A DNA stretch of 64,000 nt from Leptospira idonii (GCF_004770995.1 NZ_RQHW01000047.1:682001-746000), one strand, 5' to 3'; counted from the first letter of the stretch, positions 35,464 through 45,516 are shown. Notes: generated by a model not told the origin, from the letters alone. Numbers and translations: made by a program.

Positions 35464-36279
35464 TTAAGACGCCTTTCTTCCTATTCCGATCCACGCCTTG
35501 GAAGTAAGCTTAGAAGGAAGCAGTTTCCATTCTCTACGTACATAACCTAACATAATTTCGTTTTTCTGTTTCCATACCTCTTCCGGCATCGATTTTTTCA
35601 TCCACTGGATGGGGGCATTTCCTTCTACCATAGAATGATAAAATTCATCCGGATCTTTCACTTCGTATTCGGGAGAAAAAGGAATCACTTCTATTTCGGA
35701 AAAACCGGCTTCCTTCAATTGAGATAAAAAATAGTCACGGTTTTCCAAACTGGCGATGTTCTCCTGTGCAGGAGGGATTTCCGGAACCGCTTCTCTCAAA
35801 GCTCCGAATACAAGCTGCATCATATTCGAATCTGCTACTGGTGCCCAACTGGAAATTGCGATTTTTCCTCCCGGTTTGAGAACTCTGTAAATTTCTTTCA
35901 AACCTTTCATTTTATCCGGAAAAAACATCAAACCGAACATTGAGAAAGCGAGATCGAAGGTTTGGTCGGGGAATTGCAGGTTTTGGCCGTCCATCAAATG
36001 AGGAAAGATGTTTTCGATTTTCTCTTTTTGAATCCCGCCTTTGAGTTGTTCGATCATAGATTCAGCGAAATCGATCGCTTCGATTCGTTTCACGATTTTA
36101 GAAAGCGGTAAAGATAATGTTCCAGGTCCTGTGGCAACATCCAAAACGTAGTCACCTAACTGCGGATTTATAATTTCGATCGCCTTCAAGGAGTAAGGTT
36201 CCAGAAATGCCTGCGTATTCTTTTTATAACCGATCGCAACATGAGACCAAGGTTCGGATGAAGATAAAGGATTAGACAT
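35464..36279 (-). CDS. Class I SAM-dependent methyltransferase
   Basis: This 271-residue methyltransferase starts from the ATG at 36277-36279, preceded by GAGGAG seven bases upstream. The frame from 36471 would pass through a GC-rich structured element and is rejected. Motif I reads VLDVATGPGTLSLPL, then the acidic IEAIDFAESM (motif II), DLAFSMFGLMFFPD (post II), and RVLKPGGKIAISSWAP (motif III). The pattern resembles UbiE-like or small-molecule methyltransferases; the substrate cannot be told. Its upstream region holds the structured element at 36346-36415. Confidence 0.9.
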   Translation of the reverse strand: MSNPLSSSEPWSHVAIGYKKNTQAFLEPYSLKAIEIINPQLGDYVLDVATGPGTLSLPLSKIVKRIEAIDFAESMIEQLKGGIQKEKIENIFPHLMDGQNLQFPDQTFDLAFSMFGLMFFPDKMKGLKEIYRVLKPGGKIAISSWAPVADSNMMQLVFGALREAVPEIPPAQENIASLENRDYFLSQLKEAGFSEIEVIPFSPEYEVKDPDEFYHSMVEGNAPIQWMKKSMPEEVWKQKNEIMLGYVRREWKLLPSKLTSKAWIGIGRKAS

Positions 36280-36345
36280 GAAAAAACTCCTCTTCCATAA
36301 AACCCCTTTGCGAAAGAACGGCAATCTTTTTAAAAAAGGATTTTC

Positions 36346-36415
36346 CTGCGTTAGGAATCGCAGCGGACATACTTTGCGAAGCAAAGATGGGAGCGGAGAG
36401 TCCGACCCGAAGGGG
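36346..36415. repeat. GC-rich structured intergenic element
   Basis: This short region is far richer in G and C than its surroundings and can form several stems: CTGCG/CGCAG (36346-36350 with 36359-36363), CTTTGC-GAA-GCAAAG (36372-36386) enclosed by CGGAC/GTCCG (36364-36368 with 36400-36404), and CCC/GGGG (36406-36415). I recall sequences of this type occurring repeatedly between genes in Leptospira, but I cannot verify that here, and only one copy is in the window. It may be a dispersed repeat or a structured leader of the methyltransferase mRNA. Confidence 0.5.
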
Positions 36416-36533
36416 AACGCCCTAAAATTCTTCCAAAAGAGAATTGGGTTCTCGAAATGAAATACAGTCAATTCGTGCTTGCTTTAATTTAACATGCGGT
36501 TAATATGATGTCGCTCTTTGAAGCGAGGACATT

Positions 36534-36902
36534 ATGTCAGAAGACTGGAAAAAAAAGCTCTCTCTTGCGTTTAAGTTTTTCCCTGCGGTGATTCTGATAG
36601 GCAGCGCCATTGCAAAGTTCGTCGGTAATGAAACTGTGGTCGCCAGTCTCACACAAGCAGGTTACGGTCCTTACATCCGAACTGTGGCCTTCTTCGAACT
36701 TATGTTCGTTTTACTTTTCCTCTCCCCGAAAACCTATAAACTGGGCTTTTTGTTTTTATGTTCTTATCTGGGCGGGGCGGCCGCCATTGAAATCGCAGAA
36801 AGAGTCTTCCCTATTTCTTTCTTTTTGATCGCCTCTTTGTGGATTTCCGTTTTTTTAAGAAACAAACGCATCTTTCTCACTAGACGGTCCAGAAAAGTTT
36901 AA
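36534..36902 (+). CDS. DoxX-like membrane protein
   Basis: This 122-residue protein has four hydrophobic helices (residues about 13-30, 48-65, 69-90 and 92-109). The family pattern is visible: VILIGSAIAKFVGNE at the N-terminus and YLGGAAAIEIAERVFPIS toward the end. DoxX-like proteins are small inner-membrane proteins of mostly unknown function, sometimes linked to quinone or thiosulfate oxidation. The ATG at 36534 has GCGAGGAC upstream. It is divergent from the methyltransferase gene. Confidence 0.85.
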   Translation: MSEDWKKKLSLAFKFFPAVILIGSAIAKFVGNETVVASLTQAGYGPYIRTVAFFELMFVLLFLSPKTYKLGFLFLCSYLGGAAAIEIAERVFPISFFLIASLWISVFLRNKRIFLTRRSRKV

Positions 36903-37047
36903 GTTTCTAACACGTAAATATCACCGCTACACCAAACGAGTAGGTAGTTACATTTTGTAATATTTTCCGCCTAATGAAATTTTTTATTTCCAAGGGCGGA
37001 GGCTGTGTCTTCATTGCTTAGGCTTGCAGTCAAAAAAGGGATTTCCA

Positions 37048-40000
37048 ATGATGAAACGTTTCCTTTTGTTTGGTTTCCTTGCCGCAGCTTTCTCAAACTG
37101 CAGTTTTCCTTCCCTAGAACGTTCCCTTTTGGAAAGCCTAGGATTTACCCGTTTTTTACTCTCCACTACAACCCGCTATTTTTTAGGGGGAACCATCTCC
37201 GGCCTGGATTCTGGTAAAAAAATCGTCTTACTCAATTCAGGTGAAGAACTTACGATCAGTTCGAACGGAAATTTTTTATTTCGTTCCACTTACAAAAAGG
37301 ACGACGCTTTCGAAGTTACGATTAAGGAACAACCTGTTGGCCAAACCTGCAGAGTGGAAGGATCCAAAGGTACTTTTCTTTCCGATGTCACTACGGTAAC
37401 AGTGATTTGTGGAGTCAGTCAGTATACGGTTACCGGTACGGTGACAGGTCTTGCAGGATCCAATCTTCAAGTAACGGCCGTTTATTCAAACGGAGACACG
37501 GAGACAAGACCCGTTTCCTCTTTAGGCAGTTACAGTCTCTCTAAACCTCAAGTCGCGGGAATCACATACACCTTAAGCGTCTTTTCCCAGCCTGTTTCTC
37601 CTACGCAAGTGTGTTCGATCACTCCCACTTCGGGAACATTTCCTCAAAATGCATCTCCTATCGCCAATATCAATTGCGTCACTAACACTTATATTATGAG
37701 GGTTTCCGTCACTGGATTGTCAGGCGGAGGACTTGTAGTCATCAATCAAAACTCGGAAACCATTCCGATCGGATCGGACGGATCGTATGATTTCCCCACT
37801 CAAGTAGCGAGCGGATCCAGTTACAGTTTGTCCGTACAGACACAACCTAGCTCTGGGACTTGCGCTCCTTTTCTCAGCACTGGTACCGTGGGAGGAACCA
37901 TTCTCAATCTTCCTATCACGTGCAACAACACTCAATTTTTATTGGGAGGAACCATTACTGGGCTGACTTCTTCCGGTTTGGTTTTAAGGGATCAAATTTC
38001 CGGAGACACCGTTACGATCGCTTCCGGAGCAACTAACTTTAATTTTCCGAATACGGTTACAAGCGGTTCTAATTATAATGTGACTGTAGACACTCAGCCT
38101 TCAGGGGGAATCGTTTGTGCAATTTCATCCGGCTCAGGTTCCGGTGTCAGCGGACATATCAATTCGATCTCAGTCAACTGTGCTTCCCAGTCCCCCACAC
38201 CTACAGTAAGTGTGGCGACCGGCCCTGCCAATGTGGTTACCATCACTGCTCCGATTACGAATACGATTTGTTATACGACAAACGGCTCGGCTCCTAGTTG
38301 CGATGCATCTCCCTCAACAGGAGCCTGTGGAGGAGGTACTACGAACGGTTCCGCTGGAGGTTCCACCAGTTTAGTGCTCAATGCGACTGCGAATGTTCGA
38401 GCGGTTAGCTGTAAGTCCGGCTTCATTCCTTCCACTGAAGCGGCGACTGTTTCCACATTCACAGGAACGGTGAATACGGTCGGTTTTTCTCCTACAGGTG
38501 CAGGCCCTTTTTATAACGATGTTACCGTCACTTTATCTTCAGCAAATGCATCTCATATCTATTATACGACAGACAATACAACGCCCAGTTGCCAGGCGGA
38601 TGGTTCCGAAGTTTTATATGCAAGCGGTGTGACTGTCACCCAAAACAGCGCCACTCCCATCCGCGCCATCGGATGTGGAAACCTTTTGACTTCTTCTACT
38701 CCTTCCTCAGACACCTATTCCAGTCTGCAGGTAGCTTCCGTTTCCATGACTCCTGCGGCATCTTCCTTATATTCGGGAGATAACATTGCTTTTTCAACCA
38801 CCACTACAAGCGCTTGGTTTTGTTCTTCCACCGCAACCACCCCCGTATGCGGAGGATCAGTAAATACTTGTTCTACTGGAAATCCAGGATCTTCCTATTC
38901 TTACGCAGGAGGAAATATCAGTCTGAGAGCTGTAGGATGTAAGATAGGATACACTTCGTCCGGTCAAACAACTCAGAACTATACTCCTCAAACGCATAAT
39001 ATCGGAGGTACGGTCACCGGCCTTCCTGCAAGTTTCGGGTTGGGAACTTTCGTTTTGCAGTTGAATGGAAGTATAGACCTTACCATCGCCGCAGGTTCTG
39101 CCAGTTTTACTTTCGGCACAGGAGTGGGCTCCGGGGCGACCTATAACGTTCAAGTTCTTTCCTATCCTCAAAATCCTTGGTATGATTGTTCTGTTACGAA
39201 TGGAAGCGGAACAGTCGCTACTGCGGACATCAGCAATGTAGCGGTCAACTGCTCTCCTCGTAAATTCAACTTGGTTAGTACGGGAAATGCTTCCGGGATG
39301 AACTCCGGAGAAACGATTGGCATTTCACTTGCCTACGGAGGAAACCCTTCTTCCTCCTATACGATCGCATACGACGGGACACCGAATGCTAGTTTGCCGA
39401 TCAATCTCGATTCAGGAACCAATTACCAGATAGAAATCACTTCTCATCCCCCTGGAAAAGTTTGTTCCATTGCAGGGATCAGTTATGGAGACGATTCTCC
39501 CGGCCAATCCGGTTACCCTCCTTATAATACGAATGTACCTCTTAGTTTTGTCTGTCATTCCGGGCAGATCGTAAACGGAACTCAGTTTTTTCCGGGAGTG
39601 CTTCCTCCGATTCGTTACAATACAAACCAGGGTTTGGTGACACTCGGTGCAGGAAATAACTCAGGATATGCCAACGGAACGGGAGCGGCAGCCTTGTTCC
39701 AAAATCCGAACGGAATCACATTCGACGGAACTAATTTATTCGTAACGGACAAAGGAAACCATCTGATCCGAAGAATTAATCCGAGCACAGGTGCGGTCAC
39801 TCTTCTTGCCGGAACATTGCTAGCAGGGATTCCCACTTCCGGCTGTGCGGATGCATCCGTTGGAACAGGTGTAGGTTTATATTCTCCCTCCGGGATCGTA
39901 AGCGACGGAACCAATCTTTACGTCTCCGAATCGGCGGGGAATAGAATCCGTAAAATCATAATTAGTTCGGGACGTTCCTTTACCTTGGCAGGAGGAGACG

Positions 40001-43000
40001 GAAGCAGCACATGTTCCACTGCATCTCCTTCCGGTTATGTGGACAATGTGAACCCAAAACTAGCCCAGTTCAACTCACCTTCCGGGCTGGCATTGATCGG
40101 TTCCAATTTGTACATTGCGGACACAGGGAACGGTAAAGTTAGAAAACTGAATTTAGTTACCGGGGAGGTTTCTACTTTCACTGCCTCCACTTTCACAGCA
40201 CCGGTTGCTTTGGCTTCCGACGGAACCTATCTGTACGTAGGCGAAACAAATGCGGTGCAGCAAGTCAATTTAGGGACATCAGCAGTGAATCCGATTTTAT
40301 CCTCAGCAGGAGGATCGATCGCAAACGGATACGGCTCTAACGCCCAAATTACAGGATTGGGTGCTCTTTTCTTCGACAATGAAAATTCGGTTTACATCAC
40401 GAACTCGAACGGATCCAACCAAGCCCTGAACACTCTCAGAAGAGTGAGTAAAAGCAAAAACTTCTGGGATACGATTGCAGGAGGGAATACCATAGAAAAT
40501 TTGGGATCGAACGGGTCTTATGCGGGATTTCAATCAATTCTTCAGGGAATCGCTACGGATGGAAGAAGGATATTTTTAGCGGACAATCTAAACCAAAAGA
40601 TCAAAAAAGTTGAGGAAAAAGGACTTGTCGCCTACTGGCCGCTCAATGGACATCCGACTCTCCCCGCAAACTCAGCGATCAATTCCACTTTCAATGATTA
40701 TAACAGTAATAATGCGTCTCAAAATAATTTAACTTCAACTACAGGAGTCCTTTTCGATACGGCAAGAAACGGAGCCGCCAATGGAAGTTTGAGTTTTGAC
40801 GGAACCAACGCATTGACATCCGCTACGAGCACAGGACTTCCTACAGGAACAGGCCCCCGCTCTTTATGTGCCTGGATCAAACACAATCTCCCGATAAACA
40901 GCGGTTTCCGAATGATTGCAGTGATGGGCCAGGCAAGTTTCTCCAACCAATTCGGCTTAGGTTTGGAAAGAACTGCTGCTGGGGAAACGTTGATTTCTTT
41001 GGTAGGATACAGCAACGATCTGATCGTATCTCAAAGATTACTTCCGGGGAACTGGAATCATCTTTGCGGAACGTTCGAAAACACTACCGCAAAACTTTAT
41101 TTAAACGGAAAAATAATCGGTTATACGACAAAAAGCTGGAATCTGATCGCTTCTACGATCCAAATAGGAACTCAAGCAGGAAATGTACAACAATTTATAG
41201 GCTCCATTGCTGATGTTCGAGTTTATAACAGAACTTTGAACGACTCTGAAATCAATATGCTTGCCGATTCCGACGGAGAATTAGGACTTGTTTCCCATCA
41301 TAAGCTCACATCCACGACTCTCGTTCCTGATTACGGCCCGAATAATTTTATAGCGAACTCGGCGGGAGCAGGAACCAGATCCCTCGGTTTAAGTAGAAAC
41401 GGAAATGCGAACGGCTCCGTACGATTTGAACAATCGACCAGTGTTCTTTTGACTACGGGCGGTGGAAGCATGCTTTTGGGAATTCCGGACGGAAACTCTC
41501 CTAGAACCGTTTGCGGCTGGGTGCATCTTTCCCAAATAGACACAACGTTTCGTTATTTCACAAGTTACGGAAACTTTGCTGCCAATGAACTTTTCGGAAT
41601 CGGGATCGGTACCGTGGCAGGCACGACAAGAATCAGAGTTTCCACTCAAGGAACAAACGATGATTTTGCGGCCAACATTCCTCTGAATACTTGGAGCCAT
41701 ATCTGTGTTTCCCATGACGGATCACAATTGACCGCTTATTTTAACGGCACACAAGCAGGAACTCCTGTGGCCAAAACATTAAGTACAAATTGTTCTCATG
41801 CGAACTCGAGGATTGCGCTCGGAAACTTTACATCTAACGAAGGTTTAGTAGGAAAACTCAACGAACTGCAGATATACAATCATGCTTTGAATGCGGATCA
41901 AATTGCAAAATTATCCGCGCAGATCCCGGAAGGGCTTGTGGCACATTACAGTTTGAACGGAGACACGAAAGAACATACAGGTTTCGGAGATACGCTGGCG
42001 ACAGTGAACGGGACGGTCAACTTCGTCTCGGACAGGTTCGGAAATGCAAATCGTGCCGCAGGTTTTGGGGGAAGTTCCACTCTAAGCGGATCTTCCTACA
42101 ACCACCTACCTTACCAAACCATGGATAGAAGTATTTGCGCTTGGATTAGAAACACTTCCCGGCCATCTTTCAACGTCCAGACAGTTTTCGGATACGGCGG
42201 TTCCGACTTTTTCCATTTTGAACTGACCAATACGGCAGGAACCAATTATATTACGAACAATTCCCAAGGGGTGAGTTCCAACACAACATTCAGACTGCCG
42301 ATGTATTCCTGGAATCATGTATGCGAAGTCTCGATCTCTAACGGAACAGGAGTTAGACATTATATCAACGGCGCCATGATGGGTTCTTATGCGGTTACAC
42401 AAGGAACCACCCCGACTAACGGAGTTTTCATAGGATCCAAAATTTCAGGGGGATATCCGAACGGTTTTATAGGAGATGTGGACGAAGTATTGGTTTATAA
42501 CAGAACACTCTCCCCTACGGAAATACAAGCGTTAGCCGGACCACATCCGTACCAATTCGGTGGAGCTTATGCATCCGGCACCGGTTTTGCCACTTTGAGA
42601 TTTTTTCTGGATGCTACTGCAACTACAACCACTCATTTATCAAGTGTCGCTAACCTGGAAGATGCCAGCGGAAGCAATCAGGATATGAATGCACCTGCGG
42701 GTTTCGAACCGATTTTCGAATCCAATGGAGTCAATGGAAAACCGGGATTGGATTTTACAAATAGATATTTCGAGAACGCGGTTTGTATTCCGTCTTTCAA
42801 CACGAACCAAGGATCTTACTTCGGAGCGATGAACCATTCCGTTACCGGGGGTGGTTTCAAAGGACTCTTCCATCATGGGAATCGACTGCTGTATATGACG
42901 GGAGGCCCTACAAATAACTTTACCGCTTTTCAGGAATCTCCCGGACTCAATGGACCTGCGGTCGCCAGTTCGAATAATTATATTTTGTTAGGTTCCGGTT

Positions 43001-43308
43001 TTTCAAATATGATCTTTGCACTCAGTCACGGAGGAGGAAGCACAGGAATCGTTAGTAAAGATGGAATCGACAGAACCCAATCCGTAACACCTACAGGAAC
43101 CGCTTATTCTTGCATAGCCTCGTTCACAGTAGGAACCACAACCTATGCGCAAGTGGGAAATTCTCTTGCAGGTCGATTGGGGAATCTTATTTTCTATAAT
43201 ACCGGGATCGACAATACTACCCCGGCTACGAACTATACCGATTATGAAAAAATACAATGTTATCTTTCCGCCAAATATGGATTACCCGTAGGCGGAATTT
43301 GTGAATAA
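37048..43308 (+). CDS. Giant repeat lipoprotein with NHL and LamG domains
   Basis: A 2086-residue lipoprotein: signal MKRFLLFGFLAAAFSNC, then modular architecture. Bases about 37170-38190 encode four repeats of the type GGTITGLTSSGLVLRDQ ending in an ICNN/NCV-like cysteine. Bases about 38195-38990 hold three chitobiase-like segments (ICYTTNGSAPSCD, YYTTDNTTPSC). Two more repeats end near 39560. NHL-like repeats follow (FQNPNGITFDGTNLFVTDKG; about 39640-40610). Three LamG/concanavalin-type domains come next (AYWPLNG, HHKLT, AHYSLNG starts; RSLCAWIKH, WNHLCGTF, DVRVYNRTL), at about 40620-42535. A final ConA-like domain closes the protein. It is probably an outer-membrane surface adhesin or glycan binder. 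The longer TTG start at 37024 is rejected because the signal begins at 37048. It overlaps the next gene by eight bases. Confidence 0.88.
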   Translation: MMKRFLLFGFLAAAFSNCSFPSLERSLLESLGFTRFLLSTTTRYFLGGTISGLDSGKKIVLLNSGEELTISSNGNFLFRSTYKKDDAFEVTIKEQPVGQTCRVEGSKGTFLSDVTTVTVICGVSQYTVTGTVTGLAGSNLQVTAVYSNGDTETRPVSSLGSYSLSKPQVAGITYTLSVFSQPVSPTQVCSITPTSGTFPQNASPIANINCVTNTYIMRVSVTGLSGGGLVVINQNSETIPIGSDGSYDFPTQVASGSSYSLSVQTQPSSGTCAPFLSTGTVGGTILNLPITCNNTQFLLGGTITGLTSSGLVLRDQISGDTVTIASGATNFNFPNTVTSGSNYNVTVDTQPSGGIVCAISSGSGSGVSGHINSISVNCASQSPTPTVSVATGPANVVTITAPITNTICYTTNGSAPSCDASPSTGACGGGTTNGSAGGSTSLVLNATANVRAVSCKSGFIPSTEAATVSTFTGTVNTVGFSPTGAGPFYNDVTVTLSSANASHIYYTTDNTTPSCQADGSEVLYASGVTVTQNSATPIRAIGCGNLLTSSTPSSDTYSSLQVASVSMTPAASSLYSGDNIAFSTTTTSAWFCSSTATTPVCGGSVNTCSTGNPGSSYSYAGGNISLRAVGCKIGYTSSGQTTQNYTPQTHNIGGTVTGLPASFGLGTFVLQLNGSIDLTIAAGSASFTFGTGVGSGATYNVQVLSYPQNPWYDCSVTNGSGTVATADISNVAVNCSPRKFNLVSTGNASGMNSGETIGISLAYGGNPSSSYTIAYDGTPNASLPINLDSGTNYQIEITSHPPGKVCSIAGISYGDDSPGQSGYPPYNTNVPLSFVCHSGQIVNGTQFFPGVLPPIRYNTNQGLVTLGAGNNSGYANGTGAAALFQNPNGITFDGTNLFVTDKGNHLIRRINPSTGAVTLLAGTLLAGIPTSGCADASVGTGVGLYSPSGIVSDGTNLYVSESAGNRIRKIIISSGRSFTLAGGDGSSTCSTASPSGYVDNVNPKLAQFNSPSGLALIGSNLYIADTGNGKVRKLNLVTGEVSTFTASTFTAPVALASDGTYLYVGETNAVQQVNLGTSAVNPILSSAGGSIANGYGSNAQITGLGALFFDNENSVYITNSNGSNQALNTLRRVSKSKNFWDTIAGGNTIENLGSNGSYAGFQSILQGIATDGRRIFLADNLNQKIKKVEEKGLVAYWPLNGHPTLPANSAINSTFNDYNSNNASQNNLTSTTGVLFDTARNGAANGSLSFDGTNALTSATSTGLPTGTGPRSLCAWIKHNLPINSGFRMIAVMGQASFSNQFGLGLERTAAGETLISLVGYSNDLIVSQRLLPGNWNHLCGTFENTTAKLYLNGKIIGYTTKSWNLIASTIQIGTQAGNVQQFIGSIADVRVYNRTLNDSEINMLADSDGELGLVSHHKLTSTTLVPDYGPNNFIANSAGAGTRSLGLSRNGNANGSVRFEQSTSVLLTTGGGSMLLGIPDGNSPRTVCGWVHLSQIDTTFRYFTSYGNFAANELFGIGIGTVAGTTRIRVSTQGTNDDFAANIPLNTWSHICVSHDGSQLTAYFNGTQAGTPVAKTLSTNCSHANSRIALGNFTSNEGLVGKLNELQIYNHALNADQIAKLSAQIPEGLVAHYSLNGDTKEHTGFGDTLATVNGTVNFVSDRFGNANRAAGFGGSSTLSGSSYNHLPYQTMDRSICAWIRNTSRPSFNVQTVFGYGGSDFFHFELTNTAGTNYITNNSQGVSSNTTFRLPMYSWNHVCEVSISNGTGVRHYINGAMMGSYAVTQGTTPTNGVFIGSKISGGYPNGFIGDVDEVLVYNRTLSPTEIQALAGPHPYQFGGAYASGTGFATLRFFLDATATTTTHLSSVANLEDASGSNQDMNAPAGFEPIFESNGVNGKPGLDFTNRYFENAVCIPSFNTNQGSYFGAMNHSVTGGGFKGLFHHGNRLLYMTGGPTNNFTAFQESPGLNGPAVASSNNYILLGSGFSNMIFALSHGGGSTGIVSKDGIDRTQSVTPTGTAYSCIASFTVGTTTYAQVGNSLAGRLGNLIFYNTGIDNTTPATNYTDYEKIQCYLSAKYGLPVGGICE

Positions 43309-44566
43309 ATTATTTCAATTTCGTCAGAAAGAACTTCCGGTTTTTCTTTACTCCTCCTTTTCTTTTTTCTTTATACTTTGTTCTTATTATATACTCAGAC
43401 CGATTCGGGACGAACTGGGAATTCAAACGGGAACGAATACTCTTCCTTGGCTTTTCAGTGCGACTCTGATTGCCATCATCCTTTTGAATTTCCCCTTTTC
43501 TTGGCTGACTCAAAAATTAGGAAGAAGATCTCTCCTTCGTTTTTTATTCCGTTTTTTTACCATCAATCTAATTCTATTCGCAGTCTGTTTCCGCTCTTTT
43601 CCCGATTTTGTCTGGACTGGCAGAATTTTCTTCGTATGGGTTTCCGTCTTCAATCTGTTTGTCGTTTCCATATTCTGGGTTTTGTTAGTTGACCTCTTCA
43701 AAGAAGAGGAAGGAAAAAGACTTTTCGGAATGATCTCTGCGGGAGGTTCCTTAGGAGCGATCGCAGGTTCATTGATTGCGGTTTTTACTGCGGAACATCT
43801 CCCCCACTATGCAATGATCCTCATCTCCGCATTCTTTCTGGAAGCGGCCACTCAAACAGGATTCCGAATGTACGATACGGATTTCGGACAGGGAGTATCC
43901 TCGGGAGAATTGGATCAAACGGTGCTGGATAACGGCTCTTTATTTTCAGGACTCAAAGGTTTGTTCCAGTCCCCTTATCTTTTGAATTCTGCAGCCTATA
44001 TCTTCATTTATACGATCACTTCCTCATTTTTATATTTTCAGCAGATTAGTATATTCGAAACAGCATTTTCCTCTTCGGGGGAAAGAACGGCTGTACTTGC
44101 TAAAATGGATCTCACGGTCAACGCTGCGACTCTCTTCCTGCAAGTGTTTTTAACTGCAAGAATCATCCATTGGATCGGGGTCACTGGGTCACTCATAGTA
44201 CTGCCTTTTTTAGGTCTTTTGGGTTTCGGTTTTCTCAGTTTTTATCCTTCCGTCATCTTCCTTATTTGTTTTCAAATTCTAAGACGAATCTGCCAGTTCG
44301 CTTTTGCCAAACCCACAAGAGAAATATTATTTACTTTGGTTTCGAAAGAGGATAAATTCAAAGCGAAGAACTTTATGGACACTGCTCTCTACCGACTTGG
44401 GGATCAATGCGGTGCCTGGATGCAAACCCTATTCGGATGGATCGGAATGAACTCCATGCAAATTTCCATGTTAGGTGTTTTTGTATCCGCACTTTGGTTG
44501 TGGAACTCCGTCTGGCTGGGGAAAAAGGAAAAAGTTCTTTCTTCAGAATATAAGGAAGAACCATAG
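43301..44566 (+). CDS. Membrane transporter related to ATP:ADP antiporters
   Basis: This 421-residue polytopic protein has about 12 helices. The opening FFILCSYYILRPIRDELGIQTG matches the signature of bacterial Npt/AAA-type nucleotide transporters and their major-facilitator relatives. The FGMISAGGSLGAIAGSL loop and the late RRICQFAFAKPTREILFTLV are also conserved in that group. In free-living bacteria the substrate is usually unknown. The start is GTG at 43301, eight bases inside the preceding giant gene, so translation is coupled to it. The family call is fair; substrate unknown. Confidence 0.78.
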   Translation: MNKLFQFRQKELPVFLYSSFSFFFILCSYYILRPIRDELGIQTGTNTLPWLFSATLIAIILLNFPFSWLTQKLGRRSLLRFLFRFFTINLILFAVCFRSFPDFVWTGRIFFVWVSVFNLFVVSIFWVLLVDLFKEEEGKRLFGMISAGGSLGAIAGSLIAVFTAEHLPHYAMILISAFFLEAATQTGFRMYDTDFGQGVSSGELDQTVLDNGSLFSGLKGLFQSPYLLNSAAYIFIYTITSSFLYFQQISIFETAFSSSGERTAVLAKMDLTVNAATLFLQVFLTARIIHWIGVTGSLIVLPFLGLLGFGFLSFYPSVIFLICFQILRRICQFAFAKPTREILFTLVSKEDKFKAKNFMDTALYRLGDQCGAWMQTLFGWIGMNSMQISMLGVFVSALWLWNSVWLGKKEKVLSSEYKEEP

Positions 44567-44577
44567 GGAGGTGGACT

Positions 44578-45516
44578 ATGCTCCTTTCCAGAAAACGATT
44601 TTTATGGGGAAGTCTGATGATTCCTTTACTGAGTCGAAATATTCTTCCTTCTCCTTCTTCGGAAAATAAACCAAGTATGACTGGATCCAAACAATTTTTA
44701 GCGAAAATTATTTCAGGAGGAGAGTCCGTCCCCAGAATCGGACTCGGCACCTATCAAACATTTGATGCAATAGGAAGAGAAGATAGAATCCAAGAACTGG
44801 AAAAAGTTATGCTTCGCTTTTACGAATGGGGAGGGAGGATGGTAGATTCTTCCCCTATGTACGGAAGTTCGGAAGAAGTTTTGGGGAATGTATCCCAAAC
44901 ATTGGGAATCAATTCTCAATTATTTTTAGCTACCAAGGTTTGGATTCGAGGAAAAAAGGAAGGGGAAAACCAAATGACCTCCTCTTTATCCAAAATGAAA
45001 CGTAAACATCTGGAACTGATGCAAATCCACAATTTGGTGGACTGGAAGACACAACTAACTACTATTAAAGATTGGAAAGAAAAAGGAAAAATCAAGTATA
45101 TAGGAATCACCCATTACACTCCTTCCGCTTTCCCTGAATTGGAAGCGGTTCTCAAATCCGAAAAAATCGATTTTCTGCAAATTCCTTATTCCATTTCGGA
45201 AACGGAAGCTGACAATCGTTTGATTCCGATAGCATACGATAAAGGTGTCACTGTCATAGCCAACGAACCTTTCGACAAAGGAAATTTATTCCGAAAAACG
45301 AAAGGAAAACATCTGCCCGAATTCGCAAAAGAAATAGGAATCAATACCTGGGCGGAATATTTTTTAAAATTCATCTTAGCTTCAGAAAAGGTTCAGTTTG
45401 TGATTCCTGCCACAAGTAAACTCTCCCATTTGGAAGAGAATATGCAGGCGGGTTTAGGAAATTTACCGAATGCAAAAGAAAGAGAAAGGATGAAAAAAGA
45501 ATTTTCTTCTTTTTAA
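44578..45516 (+). CDS. Aldo/keto reductase, probably exported
   Basis: This 312-residue aldo/keto reductase has the TIM-barrel catalytic tetrad visible as D in RMVDSSPMYGSSEE with Y in the same motif, K in FLATKVW, and H in LMQIHNL. The N-terminus (SRKRFLWGSLMIPLLSRN) has a basic RKR followed by a hydrophobic stretch, which resembles a weak Tat signal; the usual twin RR is replaced by RKR. This would place the enzyme in the periplasm. It follows the transporter gene after 12 bases with a GGGAGG site. The cofactor site is present; the substrate is unknown. Confidence 0.88.
   Translation: MLLSRKRFLWGSLMIPLLSRNILPSPSSENKPSMTGSKQFLAKIISGGESVPRIGLGTYQTFDAIGREDRIQELEKVMLRFYEWGGRMVDSSPMYGSSEEVLGNVSQTLGINSQLFLATKVWIRGKKEGENQMTSSLSKMKRKHLELMQIHNLVDWKTQLTTIKDWKEKGKIKYIGITHYTPSAFPELEAVLKSEKIDFLQIPYSISETEADNRLIPIAYDKGVTVIANEPFDKGNLFRKTKGKHLPEFAKEIGINTWAEYFLKFILASEKVQFVIPATSKLSHLEENMQAGLGNLPNAKERERMKKEFSSF

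Noticed and set aside
36278..36460. Plus-strand frame over the GC-rich element upstream of the methyltransferase
   Set aside because: Its coding appearance comes from the structured element. It has no ribosome site and overlaps the methyltransferase start on the other strand.
37170..39560. Tandem DNA repeats in the giant gene
   Set aside because: The units resemble each other at protein level only; DNA identity between them is low, so they are not listed as DNA repeats.
41389..41715. Antisense frames inside the giant lipoprotein gene
   Set aside because: Low-complexity shadows of a long GC-balanced reading frame. The plus-strand frame has clear LamG motifs throughout.
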